Positions 8,264 to 17,482 are shown, counted from the first letter of the stretch. The stretch is DNA of 64,000 nucleotides from SHYG01 sp041485445 (GCA_041485445.1 JBGPJN010000001.1:1-64000), one strand, 5' to 3'. Numbers and translations: made by a program. The notes: a model not told the origin generated them from the sequence alone.

Positions 8264-10315
8264 ATGGCGGACACTGGGGTGGACACAGAGACCGTCACCC
8301 AGCGGCTGACGGAGCTGCGGCGGGAGATCAACTTCCACAACTTCCGCTACTACGTGCTGGACGACCCGGTCATTAGCGACGCTCAGTACGACCAGTTGAT
8401 GCTGAAGCTGCGGCGGCTGGAGGAGGCGCACCCGGAGCTGGTGACCGCCGACTCCCCCACCCAGCGGGTGGGCGCGGCCCCGGCGGCGGGCTTCTCCCAG
8501 GTGCACCACCGGTTGCCCATGTTGAGCCTGGCCAACGCCTTCACCCTGGAGGAGCTGCAAGCCTGGCACCGGCGGGTGAGCAACCTGCTGGACACCACGG
8601 AGTTCGACCTGGCCTGCGAGCTGAAGATTGACGGCCTGGCGGTGAGCCTGGCCTACCGGGACGGCGTGCTGGCCCAGGGCGCCACCCGCGGCGACGGCGT
8701 GGTGGGAGAGGACGTGACCCAAAACCTGCGCACCGTGCGCAGCATACCCCTGTCCCTGCAGGGGGAGCCACCGCCCTACCTGGAGGTCCGGGGCGAGGTG
8801 TACATGCCCTTTGAGAGCTTCCGGGCGCTGAACCAGGAGCGCCAGGAGCGGGATGAACCCCTCTTCGTCAACCCCCGGAACTCCGCCGCCGGCAGCCTCC
8901 GCCAGCTTGACCCCAAGATGACCGCCGCCCGCAACCTGCAGGTCTGGACTTGGGGCCTGGGAGACACCGGGGAGTTCTCGCCCCCACCATCCCACTTCCA
9001 GGCCCTGGAGTGGCTCCAGACCCTGGGGCTGCGCACCAACCCCCACAGCCGGCTGTTTCACACCCTGGACGAGGCGTACGGCTACTTCCAGACCTGGCTG
9101 GAGCGCCGCCACGAGCTGCCCTACCAGGTGGACGGCGTGGTTATCAAGGTGGACTCCTACGCCCACCAGGAGGCGCTGGGCGTGGTGGGCCGGGAGCCCC
9201 GCTGGGCCATCGCCTTCAAGTTCCCCGCGGAGCAGGCGGTCACCCGGCTGCTGGACATCGGCATCAACGTGGGGCGCACCGGCAGTCTCAACCCCTACGC
9301 CGTGCTGGAGCCCGTGGTGGTGGGCGGCGCCACCGTGAAGCAGGCTTCCCTGCACAACGAAGAGGACATCCAGCGCAAAGACCTGCGCATCGGCGACTGG
9401 GTGACCATTGAACGAGCGGGCGAGGTGATTCCCCACGTGGTTGGCCCGGTGGTGGCCCGGCGCACGGGGCAGGAGCGCGAGTTCCAGATGCCCAAGGAGT
9501 GCCCGGTGTGCGGCACGCCGGTAGTGAAGCCCGAAGAAGAGGCCATGCGCCGCTGCCCCAACGCCTCCTGCCCGGCCCAGTTCTTCGAGCTGCTGAAGCA
9601 CTTTGTCAGCAAGGGGGCCATGGACGTGGACGGCCTGGGCGAGAAGTGGTGCGAGACCCTCATCGCCCAGGGGCTGGTCAAGGACGTGGGCGACCTTTAT
9701 TATGTCAAGAAGGAGCAGCTGCTGGAGCTGGAGCGCATGGGGGACAAGCTGGCCACCAAGATCATGGCCAGCATCGCCGCCAGCCGGGAGCGGCCCCTGC
9801 CCCGGCTGGTCTTCGCCCTGGGCATCTTCCACGTGGGGTCCGAGATCGCCGAGCTGCTGGCCCAGCGGTTCTCCAGCCTGGACGAGTTGGCCCAGGCCAC
9901 TGCGGAGCAGCTTACTGAAATTCCGGGCATTGGACCCAAGATCGCCGGCAGCGTGGTGGCCTACTTCCAAGTGTCCCACAACCGGCAGGTGATAGAGAAG
10001 CTGCGCCAGGCTGGGGTCAAGCTCCACCAGGAGGCCCGCTGGCTAAGTGAGGCCGAGCTGCCCTGGCAGGGTCTCACCTTCGTGGTCACCGGCGCCCTGG
10101 GGGCCATGCCCCGGCGGGAGGCCGAGGCCCGCATCAAGGCCCTGGGCGGCAGCGTCACCGACTCGGTAACCCGCAAGACCAGCTACCTGGTAGCCGGCGA
10201 GGCCCCCGGCTCCAAGCGGGACACCGCCGCGCGCCTGGGGACGCCGGTGCTGGACGAGGCCGCCTTCCTGGAGATGTTGTCCGCCGGCAAGGCCCCCCAG
10301 GGTTCCCGCCCTTGA
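8264..10315 (+). CDS. ligA: NAD-dependent DNA ligase LigA
   Basis: 683 residues with the full LigA order. First comes the Ia/adenylation domain with the nucleotidyl-lysine motif CELKIDGLAV (residue ~122) and GEVYMP, then the OB fold (GDWVTIERAGEVIP). A four-Cys zinc finger follows (CPVCG...RCPNASCPAQF, ~410-435), then the helix-hairpin-helix repeats (EIPGIGPKIAGS) and a C-terminal BRCT domain (from ~600, GLTFVVTGALGAMPRREAEA). It seals nicks using NAD+. The gene is complete and essential-looking. The next frame starts inside its stop codon, so a short operon ligA-unknown-pth is likely. Confidence 0.97.
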   Translation: MADTGVDTETVTQRLTELRREINFHNFRYYVLDDPVISDAQYDQLMLKLRRLEEAHPELVTADSPTQRVGAAPAAGFSQVHHRLPMLSLANAFTLEELQAWHRRVSNLLDTTEFDLACELKIDGLAVSLAYRDGVLAQGATRGDGVVGEDVTQNLRTVRSIPLSLQGEPPPYLEVRGEVYMPFESFRALNQERQERDEPLFVNPRNSAAGSLRQLDPKMTAARNLQVWTWGLGDTGEFSPPPSHFQALEWLQTLGLRTNPHSRLFHTLDEAYGYFQTWLERRHELPYQVDGVVIKVDSYAHQEALGVVGREPRWAIAFKFPAEQAVTRLLDIGINVGRTGSLNPYAVLEPVVVGGATVKQASLHNEEDIQRKDLRIGDWVTIERAGEVIPHVVGPVVARRTGQEREFQMPKECPVCGTPVVKPEEEAMRRCPNASCPAQFFELLKHFVSKGAMDVDGLGEKWCETLIAQGLVKDVGDLYYVKKEQLLELERMGDKLATKIMASIAASRERPLPRLVFALGIFHVGSEIAELLAQRFSSLDELAQATAEQLTEIPGIGPKIAGSVVAYFQVSHNRQVIEKLRQAGVKLHQEARWLSEAELPWQGLTFVVTGALGAMPRREAEARIKALGGSVTDSVTRKTSYLVAGEAPGSKRDTAARLGTPVLDEAAFLEMLSAGKAPQGSRP

Positions 10316-12396
10316 TCGCCCCCGGTGAACCCCGAGTATGGCTGGAGCACTTCCCCCTCAACGAGCCTCAGCCCTTTGCCTGTGACCACCACGGCCTGCG
10401 CTATCCGGGCGAGGTCATCCGCGCCAGCCGCTGGTCCCCGGCCTGGGGAAGACCCCTGTCGGGAGACACCTACTTCCGCATCGTGCTGCTGCAGCAGCGC
10501 CGCTCGGGGACGCAGCCGGCGGTCCATGACCCCCGCATCGCCCTGTGCCTGCCGTCCACCGGTCCCTCCCGCCAGCGCAGCCAGGTGAGCGGGGAGTTGG
10601 CCACGCTGCGGGAGACCCAGGCGGTCTACTTCACCCAGCCCCGACAAGTCGGGGAGGCCGACCTGATCCGGCGGACTCTGGAGCGCCGGCAACAGGGGCT
10701 GGAAGAGGACCTGCTGGAGGAGGAGTCGGCGCGGTACGGATCGGGAATGGTGCTCACCCATGGCGGCGAGTCCACCTACGCCACCAGCTTCTTCGCCGGC
10801 ACCGATCCCGTGGCCTGGTTTACGCGCATCGGCCAGTGGCTGCTGGCGCGGGCCTACCCCGACCTGCCGGTGGCGGCGCCGTCCTTGCCCAGGCCAGTCA
10901 CCCCGGAAGACCCGGGCCAGCTCCACCGGGCCATCTTCGCCCCGATAGGGGCCGATATCCTAAGCGGTAATCGGGGCCTATCGGCCCACCCGGGAGACTC
11001 CCGCGCCGCGCTGGACGAGTTGGGACCCGGTTTGCACCTTTCCATCCTGGAGCGACCCGCGGAGTACAACCCCTCCCACTGTCCGGTCTTCGACCTGATC
11101 CGGTCCTGGCTCTCCAGCCGGCCGGCGCCGGCGGCCTGGACCGAGCTGCACCACTATCTGGCCCACCAGGTGGGTCTCACCCGCCCCCTGGCCACCCTGT
11201 ACCTGCTGCTGTACCTGCACCACGCCGGACCGGAAATGGAGGTGCGGCTATCTCCGGGACACGGGCTGGTGCTCTTGGGCGGGCGTCCCCTGCCGGGCAC
11301 CCAACTGACCGGCGGGCTGGTTCCCTTGCTCCAATGGGACCCCATGCTCTCGGATTGGGCCGCCACCATCGGCCCGGAGACCCGACCCCGCTGGAACGAC
11401 GCCCTGCCCTACTTGGGAGTGTTGGCTCCCCGGCTGGCGCCGGTGGCGGAGGGCCTGTCCCTCCGCGGGCAGGAGCAAGAGCTCCAGCAGGCGGTGGTCG
11501 AAATCGCCCGGCTGGTGGCCCAGGCGCGGGAGCTGCTGTGGCTGCTGTCGCCTTCCCTTGGGGAAGTAGTGGCCACCAGCCCGGTGGCCGAGCTGCTCCA
11601 GCGCCTGTCCGGCGTCTCCGGGGGCGACTTCCCGTCGGTATACCAAGCGGTGCGGAGCAGCTACCCCGACTTTCGCCGCCTGGAGGCCGACCTGGATGCG
11701 CTGCGGCAACTGGCGCAGTTGGCGCGTCACGCCCCGGCAGTGCTGGCGGCCCGGGAGTACCTGGCGGCGGCGGCGGCGCCGGCCAGCATGCCGGAGTTGT
11801 CGGTGCAGCGCCAGGCGCTGTTGGCGGCGCTGTCGCCGGACGGACTGCTCTGGCTCGCCCGGAGCTGGAGCCTGCTGGAGCAGCAGGTCTCGGCCTTCAA
11901 GGCGCAGTACGGGGCGGCCTACCGGTCCCACCACCACGGCACGCACCAGTCGCTGCCCGCCTACCTTGAGGACCGCGACACCGCCGGGCGAGAGCTGCGG
12001 GCCCTGGCGCTGTTGAACACCATGCCGGAGCTGGGGGAGGCCGCCGGCCAGGGCCTGGCGGAGGCCCTGGCGCAACTCTGGGACGGACCCCCTTCCTGCA
12101 CGTTACCCGACGATGGTCTGCCCCTGGAGACCGCGCCCCGGTGTCCAGCCTGCGGGCTGGGGCTGGACCAAGGCCTGCCCGCCCAGGAGCTGGCCAGGCT
12201 GGGCGCCGCCATCGCCGCACTGCTGGCCGGCAAGAACCGCCGGCTCAGCAACCTGCTGGTGGAGCGGGTGCTCCAGGGCAAGACCGACCAGCGATTGGAC
12301 GATTTTCTGAAGATTGTGCAGGCCAGCGACCTGTCCGCCCTCTCCAACACCCTGAGCGATGAGCTGGTGGCCCTGCTCCGCCAGATCCTCCAGTAA
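10312..12396 (+). CDS. Unrecognised 694-residue protein between ligA and pth
   Basis: I do not recognise this protein with confidence. The TTG start at 10312 overlaps the ligA stop by 4 bp and its stop is 2 bp from the pth start, so it is part of that operon. No signal peptide, membrane segment or Walker motif is visible. The middle is Leu/Ala-rich and mostly helical. Near the C-terminus a single CPACG pair (~residue 610) is followed by a helical tail (NLLVERVLQGKTDQRLDDF). The segment WLLARAYPDLPVAAPSLP and the CPxCG-plus-helices ending recall the non-ATPase part of large DUF6079/PglY-like proteins, but that similarity is from memory and weak. Base composition matches its neighbours, so recent transfer is not indicated. 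Confidence 0.7.
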   Translation: MIAPGEPRVWLEHFPLNEPQPFACDHHGLRYPGEVIRASRWSPAWGRPLSGDTYFRIVLLQQRRSGTQPAVHDPRIALCLPSTGPSRQRSQVSGELATLRETQAVYFTQPRQVGEADLIRRTLERRQQGLEEDLLEEESARYGSGMVLTHGGESTYATSFFAGTDPVAWFTRIGQWLLARAYPDLPVAAPSLPRPVTPEDPGQLHRAIFAPIGADILSGNRGLSAHPGDSRAALDELGPGLHLSILERPAEYNPSHCPVFDLIRSWLSSRPAPAAWTELHHYLAHQVGLTRPLATLYLLLYLHHAGPEMEVRLSPGHGLVLLGGRPLPGTQLTGGLVPLLQWDPMLSDWAATIGPETRPRWNDALPYLGVLAPRLAPVAEGLSLRGQEQELQQAVVEIARLVAQARELLWLLSPSLGEVVATSPVAELLQRLSGVSGGDFPSVYQAVRSSYPDFRRLEADLDALRQLAQLARHAPAVLAAREYLAAAAAPASMPELSVQRQALLAALSPDGLLWLARSWSLLEQQVSAFKAQYGAAYRSHHHGTHQSLPAYLEDRDTAGRELRALALLNTMPELGEAAGQGLAEALAQLWDGPPSCTLPDDGLPLETAPRCPACGLGLDQGLPAQELARLGAAIAALLAGKNRRLSNLLVERVLQGKTDQRLDDFLKIVQASDLSALSNTLSDELVALLRQILQ

Positions 12397-12398
12397 GC

Positions 12399-12956
12399 AT
12401 GCGCCTGTTCATCGGTCTCGGCAATCCCGGCCCGCGTTACAGCCATACCAGGCATAACGTGGGCTTCCGCTGCGTGGACCTGCTGGCCCTCCGTTGGGGA
12501 ATTTCGGTAAACGAGCGGCGGCCTACAGTGGTGCTGGGCCAGGGGCGCCGCCTGGGCCAAGAGGTGGTGCTGGCCAAGCCGCGCACCTTCATGAACCACA
12601 GCGGAGAGGCGATGGCCTACCTGCGGGCCCGGTTCGGCGCCCCGCCCGCCGACATGGTGGTAATCTACGACGAAGCAGCCCTGCCGGTGGGCAAGCTGCG
12701 CATCCGCACGGGCGGCAGCGACGCCGGGCACAACGGCGTCAAGTCCATCATCGCCGCCCTGGGCACCCAGGAGTTTCCCCGCATCCGGGTGGGCATCGGC
12801 CCGGCCCAGGCGGTGCAGGGCCAAGTGGCCCACGTGCTAGGCGACTTCTCCGGCGAGGAGGCGCCCCTCATCGCCCAGGCCCTGGAGCTGGTGGCCCAGG
12901 CCGCGGACTGCCTGCTGGAGGAGTCCATCCAGGCGGCCATGAACCGGTTCAACTGA
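12399..12956 (+). CDS. pth: Peptidyl-tRNA hydrolase
   Basis: 185 residues, the standard length. IGLGNPGPRYSHTRHNVGF contains the catalytic histidine, KPRTFMNHSGEA the substrate-binding Asn, and IYDEAALPVGKLRIR plus GHNGVKSI the remaining active-site region. The conserved Asp is present, although the usual DDLDLP becomes DEAALP. It releases peptides from tRNAs that fall off the ribosome. ATG 12399 starts 2 bp after the previous stop, so translation is probably coupled to the ligA operon. Confidence 0.95.
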   Translation: MRLFIGLGNPGPRYSHTRHNVGFRCVDLLALRWGISVNERRPTVVLGQGRRLGQEVVLAKPRTFMNHSGEAMAYLRARFGAPPADMVVIYDEAALPVGKLRIRTGGSDAGHNGVKSIIAALGTQEFPRIRVGIGPAQAVQGQVAHVLGDFSGEEAPLIAQALELVAQAADCLLEESIQAAMNRFN

Positions 12957-12971
12957 GGTGGACCCACGCTA

Positions 12972-14993
12972 ATGGGTGTTCAGACGCAGCGCAGACACGC
13001 CCCGGTCCGCGTCCCACTGGTGTTGGCGGCGCTGGTTATGGTCATCATTGCCGGCTGCACCGGACGCGTTGCCCCGGCCGCCACCCCGGCCGCGGCTCCG
13101 CCGACCAGCGTTGCCGCTACTCCGGTCACGAGCCCCACCAGGGCGCCCACGGCGTCGCCGGTCGCCACCGCCGCGCCGACCCTGCCGCCCACGGCCACCG
13201 CCGCGCCGACCCCACCGCCCACGGCCGCCCCCACGCCGGTCAGTCTCCGGGGGTTAGTCCACACTAAGCTCCCTCCGGCGCCGGACCGGGACCTGTACTC
13301 CCTGGCCGCCCAGTTGTCCACCCCGCCGGGGGCGCCGCAGGCCCCACGGGTAGTCAACGCCACACCCGTGAGCTACCAAGCGGGGCGCAAGGACACCTTC
13401 TGGCTGGTGGACCTGAGCAGCCAGCAGATGTACCAGCAGTCCTTCGAGCTGCGGCTGGTCAGCCCTCACGCGTATTGGTACGTGGCAGATGGCCAGACCG
13501 TGGCCCAGGAGGACTTGGAACGGGCCGCAGCCGGGTTTGAAGCGGAGGTCTACCCGCGGGTGACGGCAGCCTTCGGCAAGGAGTCGTCCCCCGGAGTGGA
13601 CAACGACACCCACATCAGCATCATCAATGCCCAGTTGCGGGGCGCGGGCGGCTACGTCAGCTCAGCGGACGGGTATGCCCAGCAGGTCAATGCCTACAGC
13701 AACCAGAGGGAAGCCATCTACATCAACATCGCGGCGTTCCCGGTGCCGGCATCCAGCTACCTGCCCACGGTGGCCCACGAGCTGCAGCACCTGGTCCACG
13801 AGAACGGCGACCCCAGCGAGGATACCTGGGTGAACGAGGGGCTGTCCGATCTGTCCGCCACCCTCAGCGGCACTGCCCGCCTGTCCTTTGGCTACGGGGC
13901 GCCCCAGGTCTCCCTGGTGCACTGGCCGGTGGACGGAGGCGGATTGAGTGCTCACTACCAGGCGGCCTCGCTGTTCTTTCACTACCTTCGTGAGCATTAT
14001 GCCGGCGACATCTCAGACCTGCGCAACTTGGTCGGGCAGCCGGCCAACGGCGCGGCGGGCGTGGAGGCCTATCTGCGGGCGCAAGGCTATCCTCAGAGCT
14101 TCCGGGAAGTGTTCCAGGACTGGGTGGTGGCCAACTTCCTGGACGAGCCATCGGGAAAGTACGGCTACCACAACCTGATGGTCACGCCCGGCGACGTGGC
14201 GTCCACCAGCGGGTTCACCCAGCTCAACGGGCAGGTGCCCCAATACGCCGCCCGGTACGTGGAGATCAAAGACGTGCGCGGTCCGCTGCGGCTGCGGTTT
14301 CAAGGCGCTCCGGACACCCCGTTGCTTCCCGTGGATGTGGGTGATGCCGGCTGCTGGTGGAGCAACTCGGGGGATGCCATCAGCTCCACCCTGACTCGCG
14401 CCCTGGACCTGTCCAGGTCCACGCAGGCCATACTGACGTACCAGGTGTGGCACCAGGTGGAAGAGGACTGGGATTATGGCTACCTTGAGGTGTCCTCCAA
14501 CGACGGCCAGACCTGGACAGTGCTGGAGCCCCCCCACACCACCCGGAGCAACCCGTTGGGCAACAGCTACGGTCCCGGCTACACCGGGGACAGCCAGGGC
14601 TGGTTGGACGAACGCATCGATCTGGGCGACTTTATCGGGCGGCAGGTCTTGCTGCGGTTTCACTACTTGACCGACGACGGCGTCAACGACTCAGGCCTTT
14701 GCGTTCGCCAGTTTTCGATACCTGGGGCCGGCGTGGCCCCCGGCGACCAGGGCTGGCATGCCGAGGGTTTCGTCCTCACCGGCAACCGGGTGGCACAGGA
14801 GTATTTGGTCCAAGTGATTGAGACCGGCGCTTCCAACCGCGTCACGGCGATGTCCCTGGACGCCGCCAACCAGGGGGAACTGGTGTTGCAAACCCCAGAT
14901 GCGCCGGGCCGCCTGGTGGCGGTGGTGGCCGCGCTGGCGCCCAAGACCCGGCAGGTCGCCCCCTTCACCCTCACCGTGGAGCCGGCGGGCTGA
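12972..14993 (+). CDS. Lipoprotein with zinc-metallopeptidase motif and Pro/Thr linker
   Basis: 673 residues. The N-terminus has a basic region, a hydrophobic stretch and lipobox VIIAGC (Cys ~31), so it should be a membrane-anchored lipoprotein. Residues ~32-90 are an Ala/Pro/Thr linker. The catalytic region has HELQHLVHE followed by WVNEGLSDLSA, the HExxH...E arrangement of gluzincin peptidases; the surroundings resemble M6 (immune inhibitor A-like) and secreted bacterial peptidases. A C-terminal beta-rich part (DWDYGYLEVSSNDGQTW, GWLDERIDLGDFIGRQVLLRF) matches the MAM/jelly-roll-like region seen behind M6 domains. It lies 15 bp after pth and is probably translated from the same message. Substrate unknown. 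Confidence 0.8.
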   Translation: MGVQTQRRHAPVRVPLVLAALVMVIIAGCTGRVAPAATPAAAPPTSVAATPVTSPTRAPTASPVATAAPTLPPTATAAPTPPPTAAPTPVSLRGLVHTKLPPAPDRDLYSLAAQLSTPPGAPQAPRVVNATPVSYQAGRKDTFWLVDLSSQQMYQQSFELRLVSPHAYWYVADGQTVAQEDLERAAAGFEAEVYPRVTAAFGKESSPGVDNDTHISIINAQLRGAGGYVSSADGYAQQVNAYSNQREAIYINIAAFPVPASSYLPTVAHELQHLVHENGDPSEDTWVNEGLSDLSATLSGTARLSFGYGAPQVSLVHWPVDGGGLSAHYQAASLFFHYLREHYAGDISDLRNLVGQPANGAAGVEAYLRAQGYPQSFREVFQDWVVANFLDEPSGKYGYHNLMVTPGDVASTSGFTQLNGQVPQYAARYVEIKDVRGPLRLRFQGAPDTPLLPVDVGDAGCWWSNSGDAISSTLTRALDLSRSTQAILTYQVWHQVEEDWDYGYLEVSSNDGQTWTVLEPPHTTRSNPLGNSYGPGYTGDSQGWLDERIDLGDFIGRQVLLRFHYLTDDGVNDSGLCVRQFSIPGAGVAPGDQGWHAEGFVLTGNRVAQEYLVQVIETGASNRVTAMSLDAANQGELVLQTPDAPGRLVAVVAALAPKTRQVAPFTLTVEPAG

Positions 14994-15007
14994 AGGCCTT
15001 TTAACCA

Positions 15008-15034
15008 CAGAGAGCGCAGAGGACGCAGAGAGTT
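15008..15034. repeat. Three tandem 9-bp units (CAGAG...)
   Basis: Units CAGAGAGCG, CAGAGGACG and CAGAGAGTT follow one another in the gap between the convergent lipoprotein and amidohydrolase genes. This resembles the common intergenic 'ACCACAGAG...' filler repeats of many bacterial genomes. No terminator-like hairpin was evident here. Confidence 0.5.
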
Positions 15035-15098
15035 CACGAATGGCTTACCGTGGTCCCAGCGTTCTTTGCGCCCCCCGCGGTGAGTTGTCCTGCAGGCT

Positions 15099-16061
15099 CT
15101 AAATCCCCAGGAGGCGCTCCAGGTTCTTCCACAGAATGGCCTCCTTCTCCTGTTGGGTCAAGCTCTCCAGCCCCAGCACCCAGGACACCGGCCAGTCCGT
15201 GGCCATGTCAAAGGGCCAGTCCGTGCCAAAGACCACCCGGTCAATGCCCACCATGTCAATGAGCATCCGCAGCGCCGGCTCGCTGTGGGTCAAGCAGTCG
15301 TAGTAGAACTTGCTAAGGTAGGCGCTGGGGGGACGCGGCAGCGTCAGCCGTGCCTCGGAGCGCACCTGCCAGCCCCGGTCCATGCGCCCAATGCCGAAGC
15401 AGGTGTATCCCCCGCCGTGGGCCAGGCAGACCTTAAGGTCCGGGCAGCGGTCCATCACTCCCCCATAGACAAAGGAGGCAAAGGTCACCGTCCGGTCTGC
15501 CAGGTTGCCGATGGTGTTGGGCAGGTGGTAGCGGTTGCTGCGCGGCGTCACCACGGTGGAGCCGCCCTGGTGGATGAACATCACCGCGCCCAACTGCTCC
15601 GCCGCCTGCCACAGGGGCAGAAACTGGGGGTCGTCGAAGGTGCGGCCGTTGACGTGGTCGCCGATCATCGCCCCCTTCAGGCCCAGGCGGCCTACCGAGC
15701 GTTCCAGCTCGGCCACCGAGGCGCGCACGTCCTGCATGGGCAGCGTGGCGAAGCCGGCCATGCGGCTGGGGTGCTCCCGCGTTAGCTGGGCCACGTAGTC
15801 GTTACAGTCCCGGGCCAGCCGGGTGACCGTGGCGGCGTCCTTCTCGTAGTAGTAAAAGGCGGCGCCGGTGGAGAGCACGTGGACGTCCACCCCCAGGGAG
15901 TCCATGTCCGCCAGGCGCTGCTCCGGGGTCCAGGTGGTCCTGGGGTTGCTGCGGTGGGACGGCCAGGCGTCGGCGGTGATGCCATGCCAATCGCGGCCCT
16001 GGGCCATGGCCTCAAGGAAGGGCGCGGGTGAGATGTGGGCGTGGATGTCAATGGTTCGCAC
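15099..16061 (-). CDS. Amidohydrolase family protein (ACMSD-like)
   Basis: About 320 residues. The N-terminal IDIHAHISP provides the HxH metal ligands; HGGGYTCFGIGR and FGTDWPFDM carry the later His and the metal-binding Asp of the amidohydrolase_2 family. Relatives include aminocarboxymuconate-semialdehyde decarboxylase and gamma-resorcylate decarboxylase, so decarboxylation or hydrolysis of an aromatic-derived acid is possible. I place the start at GTG 16061 because AGGAGG (16067-16072 on the opposite strand) lies five bases upstream; the frame stays open to 16157 but that part reads through a stem-loop. It follows ftsZ on the same strand, separated by an unusual inverted repeat. Confidence 0.88.
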   Translation of the reverse strand: MRTIDIHAHISPAPFLEAMAQGRDWHGITADAWPSHRSNPRTTWTPEQRLADMDSLGVDVHVLSTGAAFYYYEKDAATVTRLARDCNDYVAQLTREHPSRMAGFATLPMQDVRASVAELERSVGRLGLKGAMIGDHVNGRTFDDPQFLPLWQAAEQLGAVMFIHQGGSTVVTPRSNRYHLPNTIGNLADRTVTFASFVYGGVMDRCPDLKVCLAHGGGYTCFGIGRMDRGWQVRSEARLTLPRPPSAYLSKFYYDCLTHSEPALRMLIDMVGIDRVVFGTDWPFDMATDWPVSWVLGLESLTQQEKEAILWKNLERLLGI

Positions 16062-16104
16062 GCTAGCCTCCTGGGAAGGGATTAACTTCCCGGACATGTT
16101 AAAT

Positions 16105-16150
16105 CCCCCGGCCTTCTTTGGGAAGAAGACCGGGGGAAGAAGGCCGGGGG
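16105..16150 (-). other. Three-arm inverted repeat with two alternative stems
   Basis: Arm A (16105-16118, CCCCCGGCCTTCTT) can pair with arm B (16123-16136, one mismatch, 4-base loop) or with arm C (16137-16150, perfect 14 bp). Arms B and C are a direct tandem repeat. It lies between the ftsZ stop and the amidohydrolase start, both minus strand. No T-tract follows, so a simple intrinsic terminator is not obvious. It may be an attenuator, an RNA stabiliser or a decayed repeat. Confidence 0.6.
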
Positions 16151-16226
16151 GCAACACACCGGGGAGCGTTCTTCCGGTGGCGGCGCCGTGGGTTCTCCCT
16201 AAGGGAGAGCGGGGACGCCCTACAGG

Positions 16227-17240
16227 CTAGTGGGCGCCGTTCTTGTTGCTGTTTCCTTCCGGTATGCCGGTGGCGATGACCGTCAACCTGGTGGTGGTCT
16301 GCAGCTCCAGGTCGGTGGACATCCCAAAGAAGATGGTGGCCCGGGGGTCAACCTTGCGGGAGAGGGCCTCGCCCACGGCGTTGACGTCGCCCAGGGTTAG
16401 CGAGGTCCCGCCCTTGACGTTGAACAGGATGCCCATGGCGCCCTCGATGGACAGGTCAACCAGCGGGTTGCCCATAGCCATCTGGCAGGCCTGGGCCGCG
16501 CCGTACTGGCCGGTGCCTTCGCCCACGGCCATCAGCGCCCGGCCGGGGAGCTTCATGATGGTCTTGACGTCGGCCAGGTCCACGTTGATGTCGCCGGGCA
16601 CATTGACCAATTCGGCCACCGAGTTGATGCCTTGCATCACCACGGTGTCCACCACCTTCAGCGCCTCCTGGATGGAGACGTCCTTGGGGACCATCTTCAG
16701 CAGGCTATCGTTGTGGACAATGATGAGGTTGTCCACCTTTTCCTTCAGCTTGGCCATGCCAACCATGGCCGTTTCCATGCGCTTGGCGCCTTCCCAGGAG
16801 AAGGGGGTGGTGGCGACCGCCACCGTGAGCACGCCGGCGTGCCTTACCATCTCTGCCACCACGGGCGCAGCTCCCGTGCCGGTGCCGCCGCCCAGGCCGG
16901 TGGCGATGAACACCAGGTCGCTGTGGGCCACCGCCCGCTGCAGGGCCGCCTTGGCGCTCTCCGCAGCCTGGGCGCCCACTTCCGGGTCGCCGCCGGCGCC
17001 CAGACCGTGGGTGAGGCGCTCACCGATGAAGATCCGCATGGCGCCTTCCGGGACCTTGCCCAGGGACTTGACGTCCGTGTTGCAGCAGATGTACTGGACG
17101 CCGGGAATGGTCTTCTCCCGGATCATGCGGCTGACGGTGTTGCATCCGCCGCCGCCCACGCCGATGATAGTAATAGTCGCCGGGGCGTCACTGAACTCCA
17201 GGTTCTTGCTGGACCGGGATGAGGCTCTTGTGGTGGCCAT
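16227..17240 (-). CDS. ftsZ: Cell division protein FtsZ (short form)
   Basis: 337 residues with a tubulin-type GTPase core: GVGGGGCNTVSRM, the tubulin signature GGGTGTGAAP, and the T7 loop NVDLADVKTIM that completes the GTP site of the neighbouring subunit. Polymers of FtsZ form the division ring. The protein stops just after the TRLTVIATGI strand, so the disordered linker and the conserved C-terminal peptide that binds FtsA/ZipA/SepF are absent. No division cluster (ftsA, ftsQ, mur genes) is adjacent, so this could be a second paralogue. The ribosome site GAGGAGGAA precedes ATG 17240. Confidence 0.93.
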   Translation of the reverse strand: MATTRASSRSSKNLEFSDAPATITIIGVGGGGCNTVSRMIREKTIPGVQYICCNTDVKSLGKVPEGAMRIFIGERLTHGLGAGGDPEVGAQAAESAKAALQRAVAHSDLVFIATGLGGGTGTGAAPVVAEMVRHAGVLTVAVATTPFSWEGAKRMETAMVGMAKLKEKVDNLIIVHNDSLLKMVPKDVSIQEALKVVDTVVMQGINSVAELVNVPGDINVDLADVKTIMKLPGRALMAVGEGTGQYGAAQACQMAMGNPLVDLSIEGAMGILFNVKGGTSLTLGDVNAVGEALSRKVDPRATIFFGMSTDLELQTTTRLTVIATGIPEGNSNKNGAH

Positions 17241-17482
17241 GAAGAAAATTCCTCCTCGGATTTAGTATCCCGCCAAAATATATAAGAACTGGGATAAGAC
17301 CTATTGTGCCAGTCCGCTGGTTGGAAATTCTAGGAAAATGCCCGCCATATTTGCCCAGTTTGCGGTCACACCGCTGGACCCCCAGCGTACATCCCCGCGG
17401 CATGCGCTTGCAGCGGCGCCGCCGCGAGCATAGACTGGTGAGCAAAGGGAGATTGTCGGCTGGGTGGATTACGGAGGCAGCC
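17241..17482. promoter_or_regulatory. Divergent ftsZ / PAC2 upstream region
   Basis: The gap between divergent ftsZ and the PAC2-family gene has an A/T-rich block (17262-17300, containing AAAATATATAAG) unlike the GC-rich surroundings. It is a plausible promoter zone for ftsZ, but I could not fix -35 and -10 boxes. Confidence 0.35.

Noticed and set aside
8216..10027. 603-codon open frame antisense to ligA
   Set aside because: High GC keeps the opposite strand open; the translation is His/Gly/Leu-rich with no family features, and ligA on the plus strand is complete.
11248..12075. 275-codon antisense frame in the ligA-pth spacer gene
   Set aside because: Arg/Gln-rich shadow frame with no motif, while the plus-strand protein is coupled to both neighbours.
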